NCBI GenBank assembly: GCA_949502235.1
Contig: CATBDC010000036.1
Location: forward strand, 1 to 41,737
DNA length: 41,737 bases
From: an uncultured Lachnospiraceae bacterium
Lineage (GTDB): Bacteria; Bacillota; Clostridia; Lachnospirales; Lachnospiraceae
Direction: 5' to 3'
Below are positions 7,843 through 16,111 of the stretch, piece by piece. The number at the start of each line of letters is the position of its first letter. Positions within the stretch are counted from its first letter, which is position 1. Made by a program: the position numbers and the translations under genes. The notes below the pieces were generated by a model that made no database searches, was not told where the DNA came from, and worked only from the letters and a program-made list of their open reading frames with translations.

Positions 7843-8874
7843 CTACGGCTTGACGATAATCCTGTATGTATCCGGCAGGATAGCTTTTTCTAACGCTTTA
7901 TCAATATCCGCAAGAGGGATCCTGTCAGAAATCAGCTCCGATACATCCACAAGCTTTAAGGATAAAAGCCTTGTCGCTATTAAGAAGTCCTTCTTCTGAG
8001 GATTTACTGTACCAGTAATAATCTGTTCTGATGAATGTACCCTGTTAGGACTAATCTCAATCGGCTTATCCGGGTGGAAGGATGTATAGAATACAGTTCT
8101 TCCTAATTTTCCTGTCATGTCTACAGCCTGCCCGGCAAGAGCTGCCACAGGTACAGTGCAGAATACGGCATCTGCTCCTCTTCCATCCGTCAGCCTCTTT
8201 ACTTCCTCTACCGGATCAGTCTTGCCCGAATTTACTAAAATATCCGCTCCCATCTTCTTCGCAATCTCAAGCCTCTTTTCGTCAAGCTCGCAGGCAATTA
8301 CTCTCGCGCCCTTCAGTTTGGCAAGCTGGATATGAAGTGCTCCCATAATGCCCACACCGATAACAACCACATCATCGCCAAGATTAATTTTTCCGTTTTC
8401 AATGCTGTGTACACAGCATGCCAGAGGCTCGGATAATGCTGCATGGGATAAATCAATATCATCTGCCATCTTGTACACGTCAGCCGCATCCATCATCATA
8501 TATTCTGAAAATCCTCCCGGCCCGATAGCACATTCCTGTGTCTCGGCTATAAAGGATTTTACACACTGGTTCTCATGTCCGTTCCGGCAGTAGTAACACT
8601 CTCCGCAGGAATTTAAGAGACGGACCGCAACCTTATCTCCCGGTTTCACCCCTGTAACCTTCTTTCCTGCCGCCTCAACAATACCTGCCGCCTCATGGCC
8701 GCCTGCGAACGGATATCTGTTCATCACGCCTGTGTACACCCTCTGCTCTAATGTACAGATCGCGCAGGAATCTACCTTAACAAGCACCTGCTTATCCCCT
8801 GGCTCTCTTTTTTCGACTTCACGAAATGCTGTTTTCTTTACATCCTCTAAAACAGCTACCTTATATGTTGGCAT
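7843..8874 (-). CDS. Zinc-dependent medium-chain alcohol dehydrogenase
   Basis: Encodes 343 residues of the MDR superfamily, near the sorbitol/threonine dehydrogenase branch. Catalytic zinc ligands are visible as Cys40, His60 and Glu61 (GGHEAAG). Structural zinc is held by Cys90, 93, 96 and 104 (CGECYYC-C). The Rossmann motif GVGIMG is at 173-178, and ACELDEKR further on suggests NAD preference through the acidic residue. It interconverts an alcohol and an aldehyde or ketone. The start is the ATG at 8872-8874, seven bases after AGGAGG; a longer frame exists but lacks a ribosome binding site. It begins 19 nt after the aldolase gene and forms an operon with it. Substrate unknown. Confidence 0.9.
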   Translation of the reverse strand: MPTYKVAVLEDVKKTAFREVEKREPGDKQVLVKVDSCAICTLEQRVYTGVMNRYPFAGGHEAAGIVEAAGKKVTGVKPGDKVAVRLLNSCGECYYCRNGHENQCVKSFIAETQECAIGPGGFSEYMMMDAADVYKMADDIDLSHAALSEPLACCVHSIENGKINLGDDVVVIGVGIMGALHIQLAKLKGARVIACELDEKRLEIAKKMGADILVNSGKTDPVEEVKRLTDGRGADAVFCTVPVAALAGQAVDMTGKLGRTVFYTSFHPDKPIEISPNRVHSSEQIITGTVNPQKKDFLIATRLLSLKLVDVSELISDRIPLADIDKALEKAILPDTYRIIVKP

Positions 8875-8893
8875 CTTTTTTCCTCCTCTTTTC

Positions 8894-9697
8894 TTACACA
8901 GCAAAAACTGTATTCATTTCCTTGAGAGCCGCTTCCACGCTGCAGTCCTCATGAATTAATTTTGCAATTGCCGCAGTATATCCTACCGGATTCTCATGGC
9001 CCCAGATATTTCTTCCCATTGCGACACCTGCGCCGCCCACATTAAGCGCGTCCTTAATTTCCCCAAGAAGCTGCTCTACGGGAACCTTCTTTGCCCCGCC
9101 AAGGATAACAACCGGCTTGTACGTTGCCTCCACCAATGTCTTAAAGGACTCCTTATCCCCTGTATAATTCGTCTTTACAAAGTCTGCTCCAAGCTCTACG
9201 CTCTGTCTACAGGCAAAGGTAAGGTTCTCCGGAGTTCTTGAATCCTCCGCCGGCTCAAAGCCTCTTGGAAGCGCCTCTGCAAGTACCGGGATACCCCATC
9301 TGTGGCAGTCCATACATACCTTTGTCAGATTGCTTAACACCTCATTTTCAAACTTTGATCCCGGGAAACTCATAGTAATTACGGCATCCGCTCCCATTCT
9401 CGCAATATCCTCTGCCTTAACCGTAATCTGCATAGGCTTTGATTTGTCTCCTAAGAAGGATACTCCTCCGTCCACTCTGACGATGATTCCCTTTCCGGAA
9501 AAAGAATCTGTAAGGAACTCTGCCATGCCGACTGTAGAAAGAAACGCGTCAGCGCCTGCTGCTGCAATCTCCTTCACAAGCTTCCCTGGATTCGTGAGGG
9601 CCGGCAGCGTATTAAAATTAGCTGCGTGGTCCATTGCCATAATGAAGGTTTTTCCATCTGGCTGAATAATGTGGTTCATTCTTGCTGTTGTGTTCAT
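8894..9697 (-). CDS. DhnA-type class I aldolase (DeoC/FbaB/LsrF-like)
   Basis: Encodes 267 residues. The fold is recognisable from MAMDH (20-24) near the N-terminus, the Schiff-base lysine Lys175 in GADFVKTNYTG, and the phosphate-binding ends VVILGGAKK and GVAMGRNIWG. It is an archaeal-type class I fructose-bisphosphate aldolase family member; relatives include LsrF thiolase and aminodeoxy-heptulosonate synthase, so the substrate is open. It is the first gene of the cluster, preceded by GGAAGGAGAGG, a sigma-A promoter at 9764-9792 and repeated TTACATTT half-sites. Confidence 0.88.
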   Translation of the reverse strand: MNTTARMNHIIQPDGKTFIMAMDHAANFNTLPALTNPGKLVKEIAAAGADAFLSTVGMAEFLTDSFSGKGIIVRVDGGVSFLGDKSKPMQITVKAEDIARMGADAVITMSFPGSKFENEVLSNLTKVCMDCHRWGIPVLAEALPRGFEPAEDSRTPENLTFACRQSVELGADFVKTNYTGDKESFKTLVEATYKPVVILGGAKKVPVEQLLGEIKDALNVGGAGVAMGRNIWGHENPVGYTAAIAKLIHEDCSVEAALKEMNTVFAV

Positions 9698-9711
9698 TGT
9701 CCTCTCCTTCC

Positions 9712-9789
9712 CATTACATTTGTAACTATTATTGTTCTTTTGTAATGTCTTTGTTTGTGTTACATTTTATATACTGTCATTACATTTGT
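9712..9789 (-). promoter_or_regulatory. Repeated operator-like sites upstream of the aldolase gene
   Basis: The 12-mer CATTACATTTGT occurs twice, at 9712-9723 and 9778-9789, exactly 66 bp apart. A third half-site GTTACATTT is at 9759-9767, and an inverted half-site TGTAATG at 9741-9747. The distal copy overlaps the -35 box and the proximal copy lies by the ribosome binding site, an arrangement suited to an oligomeric SorC-type regulator. Confidence 0.6.
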
Positions 9790-9792
9790 CAA
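9764..9792 (-). promoter_or_regulatory. Promoter of the aldolase-led operon
   Basis: The minus strand has TTGACA (9787-9792), 17 nt, TAAAAT (9764-9769), a near-consensus sigma-A promoter about 65 nt before the aldolase ATG. Confidence 0.75.
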
Positions 9793-9865
9793 TTCATTTT
9801 CTAATAAATAGTTCGATTTTCTATTTTGCACAAATCCGGGTCTGAATTTTTATGAATTTTCACAA

Positions 9866-9913
9866 CAAAAAAACGCATGAATACCGAATTTTCTTTATCG
9901 GCTTTCATGCGTT
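9866..9913 (-). terminator. Intrinsic terminator after the yitT-like gene
   Basis: A 10-bp stem (9872-9881 with 9904-9913) is extended by 4 bp after a 2-nt internal loop. On the minus strand it is followed by seven T residues. It lies 19 nt after the stop of the YitT-family gene. Confidence 0.85.
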
Positions 9914-9931
9914 CTCATATCATTATTAAAC

Positions 9932-10825
9932 TTACAACCTCTTCTCAAAGTTCCCGTCCACCGAGCACCCTTCCGTAAAGATCATAAATGCATGGGGATC
10001 GATACTGTGTACAATTCTTTTGATTTGAGCCACCTCATACTTGGATATCATTACAAACAAGATATAAGAGGTTTTATTTGTATACGCCCCTTCTCCATCC
10101 CAGTTTGTAACTCCGCGCCCCGTCTGCTCCATAATAGCATTAGAAATTCCAGTCTTTTTTGTGAATATCATGACACTGGTATTTATATTCTGAATATGTA
10201 CCCTGTCAATAGCCATGGCAAGTACCGTTGCGTAAATCAAAGAATATACCACAATTTCTATATTAAACAGAAACAGGCAGATTCCATACACAAACACATT
10301 CATTATAATGTTTATCTTTCCCACGCTCACATTCGGATATTTTTTTGCAAAGCACAGACCGATGATATCCTGCCCGCCTCCTGAAGTCCTGCCCCTAAGC
10401 ACAAGCCCGGTGCCTGTCCCCGCGATAATGCCGCCTATAATGCAGGCAGTAAGATAATCGTCAATAACCGGCGCCTGAGACACAGGAACTACTACAAGCA
10501 ATATACTCTGCACGGCAACCGTAATAAGCGTCTTCACCGCAAATTCCTTTCCCATAATCCGAAGCCCCATATAAAGAAGAGGAACATTAATAATAAAATA
10601 TACAATACCCGCAAGATCCACGCCAGCCGGAACCGGGATGTGAAGCCCGCTTACAATTAAGGTTCTGAAAAGCTGTGAAATCCCCATAAAGCCTCCGTTA
10701 TATAACCCCATGGGCACAATAATCAAATTTACGCCCAGCGCAAATAAAAGGCTGCCCCCAAATGCGTAAACCACCTGTATCAGTTGTTCCTTCCTCTTAC
10801 TGTCATCCAGCTCTACAAACTTCAT
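9932..10825 (-). CDS. YitT-family membrane protein (DUF161 + DUF2179)
   Basis: Encodes 297 residues. Five or so hydrophobic segments fill residues 15-200, including the family signature GLVLRGRTSGGGQDI, and a soluble C-terminal DUF2179 domain covers about 215-290. YitT proteins are inner-membrane proteins with no settled biochemical role. The start ATG follows AAAGGAG at about 12 nt. It is transcribed divergently from the LysR gene (113-bp shared spacer), which makes it a plausible LysR target. It has its own terminator, so it is separate from the aldolase operon. Confidence 0.9.
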   Translation of the reverse strand: MKFVELDDSKRKEQLIQVVYAFGGSLLFALGVNLIIVPMGLYNGGFMGISQLFRTLIVSGLHIPVPAGVDLAGIVYFIINVPLLYMGLRIMGKEFAVKTLITVAVQSILLVVVPVSQAPVIDDYLTACIIGGIIAGTGTGLVLRGRTSGGGQDIIGLCFAKKYPNVSVGKINIIMNVFVYGICLFLFNIEIVVYSLIYATVLAMAIDRVHIQNINTSVMIFTKKTGISNAIMEQTGRGVTNWDGEGAYTNKTSYILFVMISKYEVAQIKRIVHSIDPHAFMIFTEGCSVDGNFEKRL

Positions 10826-10938
10826 TGTACTCTACACTCCTTTTTCATAATTTTATTGTATTTCTATTTTGATAAATGCTATACTATATTTAAATTAACA
10901 GGCAGACAAAGATCGTAACCAACAGGCAGGAGGACACC

Positions 10939-11808
10939 ATGGATTTAAAGAAATTAAACGTATTTCTCACAGTAGCTGATCTTGGAAATTTTACAAAAGC
11001 AGGCGAAATACTTGGCTACACCCAGTCCGGAATCACTCAGATGATGAAGGCTCTGGAGCAGGAAGCCGGTATCCCCCTTTTCATTAAAAGCCACCACGGC
11101 GTAACGCTTACGGACGAAGGGCTTTCCCTCATCCCTTCTGTCCGGAACCTCCTCTGTGCAAATGAATCCCTGAACCAGGAGATTTCCTTCCTGAAGGGAG
11201 CAAAAAGGGGAATGATAAAAATTGCGTCCTTCACAAGCTGTACCATCCACTGGCTTCCCAGAATCATCTACAATTTCCAAAAGGAATACCCCGGCATCAC
11301 CTTTGATATAGACGAAGGAAATGAGCAGGAAATCGTAGACTGGCTTCAAAGCCACAAGGTTGACATAGGCTTCACAAGCTTCCAGAAGCATCAGGCCTAC
11401 GAATTTATCCCTGTGTATGAGGATCCCATGCTGGCAGTTATGCCCACAGACCATCCCTTCGCAGGGCACAGCGAGGTACCCATTGAATGGCTTGAAAATA
11501 TTCCCTTTATCGTGTCCGAATACACCCATATAAACGAAGTGCACCAGCTTTTAAAAACCCATCACGTAAAACCAGATATAAAATATACCATGAGCAACGA
11601 TTTTTCCATCCTGTCTATGGTGGAGCACGGCCTGGGAATCAGCATCCTTCCCGAGCTCATCATAAAAGACCGAAATTACAAATTCGTGGCACGCCCCTTA
11701 GCTCCCCACGCAAGCCGCACACTTGGCATTGCAGTAGCTTCCTATGATGAATTGTCACCGGCGGCAAAAATATTTACAAAGTATGCGCGGGACTGCCTGT
11801 TAAACTAG
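10939..11808 (+). CDS. LysR-family transcriptional regulator
   Basis: Encodes 289 residues. The winged helix-turn-helix spans about 1-60 (FLTVADLGNFTKAGEILGYTQSG-type region, then a coiled linker), and the LysR substrate-binding domain runs from about 90 to 289 (MIKIASFTSCTIHWLP onward). The ATG is preceded by CAGGAGG with 5-nt spacing. It is divergent from the yitT-like gene and ends in a strong terminator, so it is monocistronic. LysR regulators commonly control the divergent neighbour and themselves; that target is inference here. Confidence 0.93.
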   Translation: MDLKKLNVFLTVADLGNFTKAGEILGYTQSGITQMMKALEQEAGIPLFIKSHHGVTLTDEGLSLIPSVRNLLCANESLNQEISFLKGAKRGMIKIASFTSCTIHWLPRIIYNFQKEYPGITFDIDEGNEQEIVDWLQSHKVDIGFTSFQKHQAYEFIPVYEDPMLAVMPTDHPFAGHSEVPIEWLENIPFIVSEYTHINEVHQLLKTHHVKPDIKYTMSNDFSILSMVEHGLGISILPELIIKDRNYKFVARPLAPHASRTLGIAVASYDELSPAAKIFTKYARDCLLN

Positions 11809-11840
11809 CAGAACTATTACTGCTAATCCTTTCACATGAA

Positions 11841-11876
11841 AACAATCGCAGATTTTATTGTCTGCGATTGTTTTTT
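11841..11876 (+). terminator. Intrinsic terminator after the LysR gene
   Basis: A perfect 12-bp stem (11841-11852 with 11861-11872), an 8-nt loop, and a TTTT tract directly after it. A-residues on the 5' side make it partly usable from the minus strand too. Confidence 0.9.
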
Positions 11877-12009
11877 ATTACTTGTGCGTTTTTAGAATAA
11901 ATCTTTTTTTACGATTTGTAAAATGAATATTTATTATTTTGCCATTACATTATGTTATCGTGCCAGTGTTCACACCATTCTCCTGTTCTTCCATAAGACT
12001 CGATATCAT

Positions 12010-12765
12010 CTATAAAATTTTTGACAAAAATTCCTTAAGCCTCTCATCCTTCGGACAGCCGAAAAACTCCTCCGGCGTCCCCTCTTCCTTTATCTGTCCT
12101 TCATCCATAAACACAACTCTCGTTGCTACTTCCTTCGCGAATCCCATCTCATGGGTAACCACCGCCATTGTCATTCCGTCCCTGGCCAGCTGCTTCATAA
12201 GCTCCAGCACCTCGCCCACCATCTCGGGATCCAGGGCAGAGGTTGGCTCATCAAAGAGCATAACATCCGGATCCATTGCAAGAGAACGTACAATGGCAAT
12301 TCTCTGCTTCTGTCCGCCGGAAAGCTGTTCCGGATAGGTATCCGCTTTATCCAAAAGGCCCACTCGCTCCAGAAGCTCCTTTGCCTTCGTATCTGCTTCC
12401 TCCTTCGTCATCTTTTTTAAAACAACAGGAGCAAGAGTAATATTTTCTAGAATTGTTTTGTGGGGGAACAGATTAAAATGCTGAAACACCATTCCCATTT
12501 TCTGACGATGTAAATCGATGTCTGTCTTCGGATCCGTTATATTTACGCCCTCAAACAGAATCGTCCCTTCTGTGGGCGGCTCAAGCAGATTTAAGGAGCG
12601 TAAGAAGGTGGACTTCCCCGAGCCCGAAGGTCCGATAATGACTACCACTTCACCCCGTCTTATCTCTGTTGTGATCCCGGTCAGAACTTCATTTTTCCCA
12701 AACGACTTGCGCAGATTTTTCACCTCTATTAAGGTTTCCTGATTCACATTCTGGTTAGCGCTCAT
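12010..12765 (-). CDS. Polar amino-acid ABC transporter ATPase (GlnQ-type)
   Basis: Encodes 251 residues. It shows Walker A (GPSGSGKST), the Q-loop in [10 protein letters not shown], the signature LSGGQKQR, Walker B VMLFDEP and the H-loop VTHE, all at standard spacing for GlnQ/ArtP/HisP importers. It hydrolyses ATP on the cytoplasmic face to drive uptake through the permease encoded just upstream, with which it overlaps by 11 nt. It is the last gene of the binding protein-permease-ATPase operon. Exact amino acid specificity cannot be read from the ATPase. Confidence 0.95.
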   Translation of the reverse strand: MSANQNVNQETLIEVKNLRKSFGKNEVLTGITTEIRRGEVVVIIGPSGSGKSTFLRSLNLLEPPTEGTILFEGVNITDPKTDIDLHRQKMGMVFQHFNLFPHKTILENITLAPVVLKKMTKEEADTKAKELLERVGLLDKADTYPEQLSGGQKQRIAIVRSLAMDPDVMLFDEPTSALDPEMVGEVLELMKQLARDGMTMAVVTHEMGFAKEVATRVVFMDEGQIKEEGTPEEFFGCPKDERLKEFLSKIL

Positions 12766-13447
12766 TGCTTCTTAACCTCCTTTCCAGCTTGTTCATAAAG
12801 AACGTAAGCAGCATAACAAGTGCAAGATAAATTACTGCTGCTGCGAGAAGAGGCATAAAAGCATCAAAGGTACGGCTCTGAATGATCATTGCCGCCTTTG
12901 TCAGATCCTGCTCGCCTATGTAACCGATAATCGCAGTCTCTTTTATAAGGACGATCATCTCATTTACCAGGGCCGGAAGAACATTTTTAAAGGCCTGGGG
13001 AACAATGATAAGCCACATGGTCTGACTGTAGTTAAGTCCAAGACTCCTTCCTGCTTCTGTCTGCCCCTCGGGAATTGACATAATACCGGAACGGATGATC
13101 TCCGCAACATAGGCTCCCGAATTAATACCAAAAGCAATCCCGCCGATAATAATAGAATCCATGGAGGATGAGCCGAACACAACCAGATACATAATCAATA
13201 TCTGAATCATGGTCGGTGTTCCCCTGATAACCGTCAGATATACCCTGCTTAAGGCGTTTAATATTTTAAATTTTCCGGTCTTATCGTGATAGGATCTTAC
13301 AATCGCTATCAGAAATCCTATAATTACGCCTAAAAACAATGCCTCCAGCGTAACAATAATTGTCACCTTAAGGCCTGTTACAAGGCCAAGCCACCGGTCG
13401 TCCTTAATAAAGTTCGCATAAAACTTTGCTGAAAAATCTGCCATCAT
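12755..13447 (-). CDS. Polar amino-acid ABC transporter permease (His/Glu/Gln/Arg type)
   Basis: Encodes 230 residues with about five transmembrane helices. The N-terminal [16 protein letters not shown] segment and the EAA loop region ([18 protein letters not shown]) identify the HisMQ/GlnP permease family. It likely works as a homodimer because no second permease gene is present. It starts 5 nt after the binding-protein stop with AGGTGA as ribosome binding site, and overlaps the ATPase gene. Confidence 0.94.
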   Translation of the reverse strand: MMADFSAKFYANFIKDDRWLGLVTGLKVTIIVTLEALFLGVIIGFLIAIVRSYHDKTGKFKILNALSRVYLTVIRGTPTMIQILIMYLVVFGSSSMDSIIIGGIAFGINSGAYVAEIIRSGIMSIPEGQTEAGRSLGLNYSQTMWLIIVPQAFKNVLPALVNEMIVLIKETAIIGYIGEQDLTKAAMIIQSRTFDAFMPLLAAAVIYLALVMLLTFFMNKLERRLRSNER

Positions 13448-13452
13448 TTCAC

Positions 13453-14271
13453 CTATTTCTTCACAATAACTACCTGTGTTGCATTTGCGTAGGTATCTGT
13501 GAAGTCCGCATTTTCTTTCCTCTCATCTGTAACTGTCATGCCTGCCGCGCCAAAATCTGCCTTTCCTGCCTCAACAGCCGGAAGGATGGAATCAAACTCC
13601 ATATCCTCAATCTTAAGCTCATAGCCCATCTTATCGCAGATTGCACGGGCAATATCTACATCAATTCCGATGATCTCATTGCCCTCATGGTACTCATAAG
13701 GCTCAAATTCCGCATTGGTAGCCATAACGAGAGTTCCCTTGGAATGATCTGTCCCTTCCGGAGTCTCATATGTAAAGCTTCCAATATCATCACCAATATA
13801 ATTAGCAATAATCTTATCAAGTGTTCCTTCACTCTTTAATTCAGAAAGCGCCCCATTCATACCGTCAAGAAGCTCTGTGTTTCCTTTCTTAATGCAGATT
13901 GCATACTGCTCATCGTCAAAAATACCGTCAATGATCTTAAGGTCATCGCTCTTTTCTACAAACTTAGCCGCCGGCTGCGCATCAATCACAACACAGTCAA
14001 GCTTTCCTGCCTCCAGTGCCTGAACCGCTGCCGCCCCCTTTGGATAGCGCTTCATCTGGCTGTCCTTTTTTACAATATCAGAGCAGGCAAGATCCCCTGT
14101 TGTCCCCTGCTGAACACCGATTGTAAGCTCCGCAAGATCCTCTGATGCCGCAACCTCTACCTTCTTTTCTTCACCCTTGTCTTCCTGGCCCTCTTTGCCG
14201 CCGCAGGCCGCCAGAGACAATACACAAGCTGAAACTAACACTGCACTTAACAGCTTCTTCATTTTCATCAT
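13453..14271 (-). CDS. Amino-acid ABC transporter substrate-binding lipoprotein, apparently circularly permuted
   Basis: Encodes 272 residues. A lipoprotein signal peptide ends in LAAC with Cys23 as the lipidation site, then an acidic linker to about 45. The family-3 solute-binding fold is present but in reversed order. Residues 46-162 (LTIGVQQGTTGD..., VVIDAQPAAKFV with Asp97, ...LDKIIANYIG) match what is normally the C-terminal half. Residues 179-272 (GTLVMATNAEFEPYEY, ...AAGMTVTDER with Arg251, ...TQVVIVKK) match what is normally the N-terminal half. The ligand contacts typical of the family (TDER Arg, VID Asp) are both kept, so it is likely functional. The ATG is preceded by GGGAGGAATTA. 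A palindrome resembling an ArgR box lies just upstream. Confidence 0.88.
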   Translation of the reverse strand: MMKMKKLLSAVLVSACVLSLAACGGKEGQEDKGEEKKVEVAASEDLAELTIGVQQGTTGDLACSDIVKKDSQMKRYPKGAAAVQALEAGKLDCVVIDAQPAAKFVEKSDDLKIIDGIFDDEQYAICIKKGNTELLDGMNGALSELKSEGTLDKIIANYIGDDIGSFTYETPEGTDHSKGTLVMATNAEFEPYEYHEGNEIIGIDVDIARAICDKMGYELKIEDMEFDSILPAVEAGKADFGAAGMTVTDERKENADFTDTYANATQVVIVKK

Positions 14272-14302
14272 TAATTCCTCCCATATGAATACATTTTATA
14301 TT

Positions 14303-14318
14303 CTGCATATTTATGCAG
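14303..14318 (-). promoter_or_regulatory. Palindromic operator-like site upstream of the ABC operon
   Basis: CTGCATA (14303-14309) and TATGCAG (14312-14318) are a perfect 7-bp palindrome with a 2-nt centre, 31 bp before the binding-protein ATG. It resembles an ArgR-type TGCATA-TATGCA box, which would fit a basic amino-acid importer. The match to a particular regulator is from memory and tentative. Confidence 0.4.
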
Positions 14319-14347
14319 CCATATTACATATTTTATCATACTTTACA

Positions 14348-14397
14348 TAAAAAACAAGTGGCTTTTTACACAGATTTTTATGTAATAAGCCACTTGT
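14348..14397 (-). terminator. Intrinsic terminator after uppP
   Basis: A perfect 11-bp stem (14354-14364 with 14387-14397), with a further nested TTACA/TGTAA pairing, is followed on the minus strand by six T residues. Confidence 0.85.
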
Positions 14398-14439
14398 TGC
14401 TGTTCACTTTGTTCACAGCAGCCTTCGCAAATCCATTTA
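14398..14439. repeat. Dispersed GTTCAC hairpin repeat, copy near uppP
   Basis: TGCTGT (14398-14403) pairs with ACAGCA (14415-14420) around TCACTTTGTTC. It is followed by the 16-mer TTCGCAAATCCATTTA (14424-14439), which is identical to 31271-31286. It ends 5 nt before the uppP stop. Confidence 0.65.
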
Positions 14440-14444
14440 CATTT

Positions 14445-15272
14445 TTATGCAAAAATCATTTTAACCAGAGTCACGATAACAATAATTCCTCCCAGAACAA
14501 TCCGGTAATAGCCGAATATTTTGAAATCATTCTTCTTTATGTAGCTCATCAAAAACTTAATAGCTACAATAGAAAGCCCAAAGGAAACAATACAGCCTAG
14601 CATCAGCAGTCCAAACTCCATCCCTGTAAAGTGGAACCCGAATTTTATGAGCTTTAAAAGGCTGGCCCCGCACATAGCCGGAATAGCGAGGAAAAATGTA
14701 AATTCTGCTGCCACCTCCCTTGATATTCCAATCATCAGCGCCCCCACAATCGTTGCCCCGGAACGTGAGGTTCCCGGTATAAGAGCCAGCATCTGGAAAA
14801 AGCCGATCCACAGAAGCATGGGCACAGTCAGCTCCGAAATCTTTTTAACGGAAGGGCGGCGCCTTGCATTTTTATTTTCTACTATGATAAAGAGAACACC
14901 ATAGACAATAAGCATAATGGCAACCGGCAGAGGCTTATAAAAGAGTTCATCCATAATGTCATTGAACAATACCCCTATAACGCCGGCTGGAATGGAGGCT
15001 ATCAGTACCTTAATCCACATCTGCCAGGTAAGCATCTTCTGTTTATTCGTCTTACGCGGTGAAAATGGATTCAGCTTGTGAAAATATATAACTACCACCG
15101 CCATAATGGCTCCAAGCTGTATAACAACATTAAACATTTCCATAAATGCATCGCTCATACTGGGAGAAAGCAGATCTCCCACCAATATCAGATGTCCGGT
15201 ACTGCTTACCGGAAGCCACTCTGTAATACCCTCTACTATTCCAAGAACAATTACCTTTAATATATCTAACAT
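14445..15272 (-). CDS. uppP: Undecaprenyl-diphosphate phosphatase UppP/BacA
   Basis: Encodes 275 residues, standard length, with about eight hydrophobic segments. Both catalytic signatures are visible: GIVEGITEWLPVSSTGHL (12-29) and LIPGTSRSGATI near 164-175. It dephosphorylates undecaprenyl diphosphate in the membrane, recycling the lipid carrier for peptidoglycan synthesis, and gives bacitracin tolerance. It overlaps the upstream HAD phosphatase gene by 7 nt, so the two are co-translated, and it is closed by a strong terminator. Confidence 0.96.
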   Translation of the reverse strand: MLDILKVIVLGIVEGITEWLPVSSTGHLILVGDLLSPSMSDAFMEMFNVVIQLGAIMAVVVIYFHKLNPFSPRKTNKQKMLTWQMWIKVLIASIPAGVIGVLFNDIMDELFYKPLPVAIMLIVYGVLFIIVENKNARRRPSVKKISELTVPMLLWIGFFQMLALIPGTSRSGATIVGALMIGISREVAAEFTFFLAIPAMCGASLLKLIKFGFHFTGMEFGLLMLGCIVSFGLSIVAIKFLMSYIKKNDFKIFGYYRIVLGGIIVIVTLVKMIFA

Positions 15273-16111
15273 TTCCTTCTCCCTTCCCGGCCTAATACCT
15301 GGCTGTCTATAAATGCTGCAACGCCTTCCTCATCATTGGAGGGTGCCTTGGCATCTGCCGCAGCCTTTACTTCCGACACTGCATTTGCTACGGCAACTCC
15401 CGTGCCTGCTGTCTTAAGCATTTTTACATCATTCATGCCATCCCCAAACGCCATAATCTCTTCCCTGCGGATGCCGAGCCGTTCTCCGAGGCAAAGAAGC
15501 GCTGTCCCTTTATGTACTCCCGCCGCGTTGACTTCTATATTATTCTTAAGGGCACAGGACGGCTCACATTCAAGCTTCCTTATCCTTTCAAGAGCTTCCT
15601 CCCTCTCACGGAGGCTTGAAAAAATCGCCTGCACCTTATCTGGCGCACGGTGTTCCCTGAAAAACATCTCATCAATATCCTTTACAGGCGTCCTTGATCT
15701 CCTGATATATTCTATCATGGCCGGCGTAGAAAAATACCTCTCAATTTCCGGAAGCCTTTCTTCCTCCGTGTATCCCTGTCCGTCATAAAAAATATCCCGG
15801 ATTGTATCATATTCCTTAAAAATGGCCAGAATATCCTCCGCTGCTTCAAAAGGGAGAAGCCTTGCCTCCAGTGTTTCTTTATTCTCCGCACTTACAATAC
15901 GCGCGCCGTTAGAGCAGACTATGTAACGGATTCCCGGAAACGTGAAAAATTCCTCCGGCACGCCTGCAAGCGGCCTTCCTGTGGCCGGGACTATCTCTAT
16001 CCTTTTGTCAATTGCTCTTTTTAATACCTCTATTGTATATCCCGTCAGCTTTTTATCCGTGGTCAGAAGGGTTCCGTCTAAGTCAAAAGCAATCATTTTT
16101 ATTTTATTCAT
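15266..16111 (-). CDS. Cof-type HAD-IIB family sugar/nucleotide phosphatase
   Basis: Encodes 281 residues. Motif I is AFDLDGTLL (8-16), the cap domain occupies the middle, and the C-terminal GDGMNDVKML carries motif IV, the arrangement of Cof-type HAD-IIB phosphatases. Substrates are usually small phosphorylated metabolites and cannot be predicted here. The gene overlaps the upstream unrecognised gene by 8 nt and the downstream uppP by 7 nt, giving a tight three-gene operon. Confidence 0.92.
   Translation of the reverse strand: MNKIKMIAFDLDGTLLTTDKKLTGYTIEVLKRAIDKRIEIVPATGRPLAGVPEEFFTFPGIRYIVCSNGARIVSAENKETLEARLLPFEAAEDILAIFKEYDTIRDIFYDGQGYTEEERLPEIERYFSTPAMIEYIRRSRTPVKDIDEMFFREHRAPDKVQAIFSSLREREEALERIRKLECEPSCALKNNIEVNAAGVHKGTALLCLGERLGIRREEIMAFGDGMNDVKMLKTAGTGVAVANAVSEVKAAADAKAPSNDEEGVAAFIDSQVLGREGRRKC

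Noticed and set aside
14272-14350. T-box or riboswitch before the amino-acid ABC operon
   Set aside because: No T-box sequence or recognisable riboswitch core; the leader is short and holds only the palindrome.
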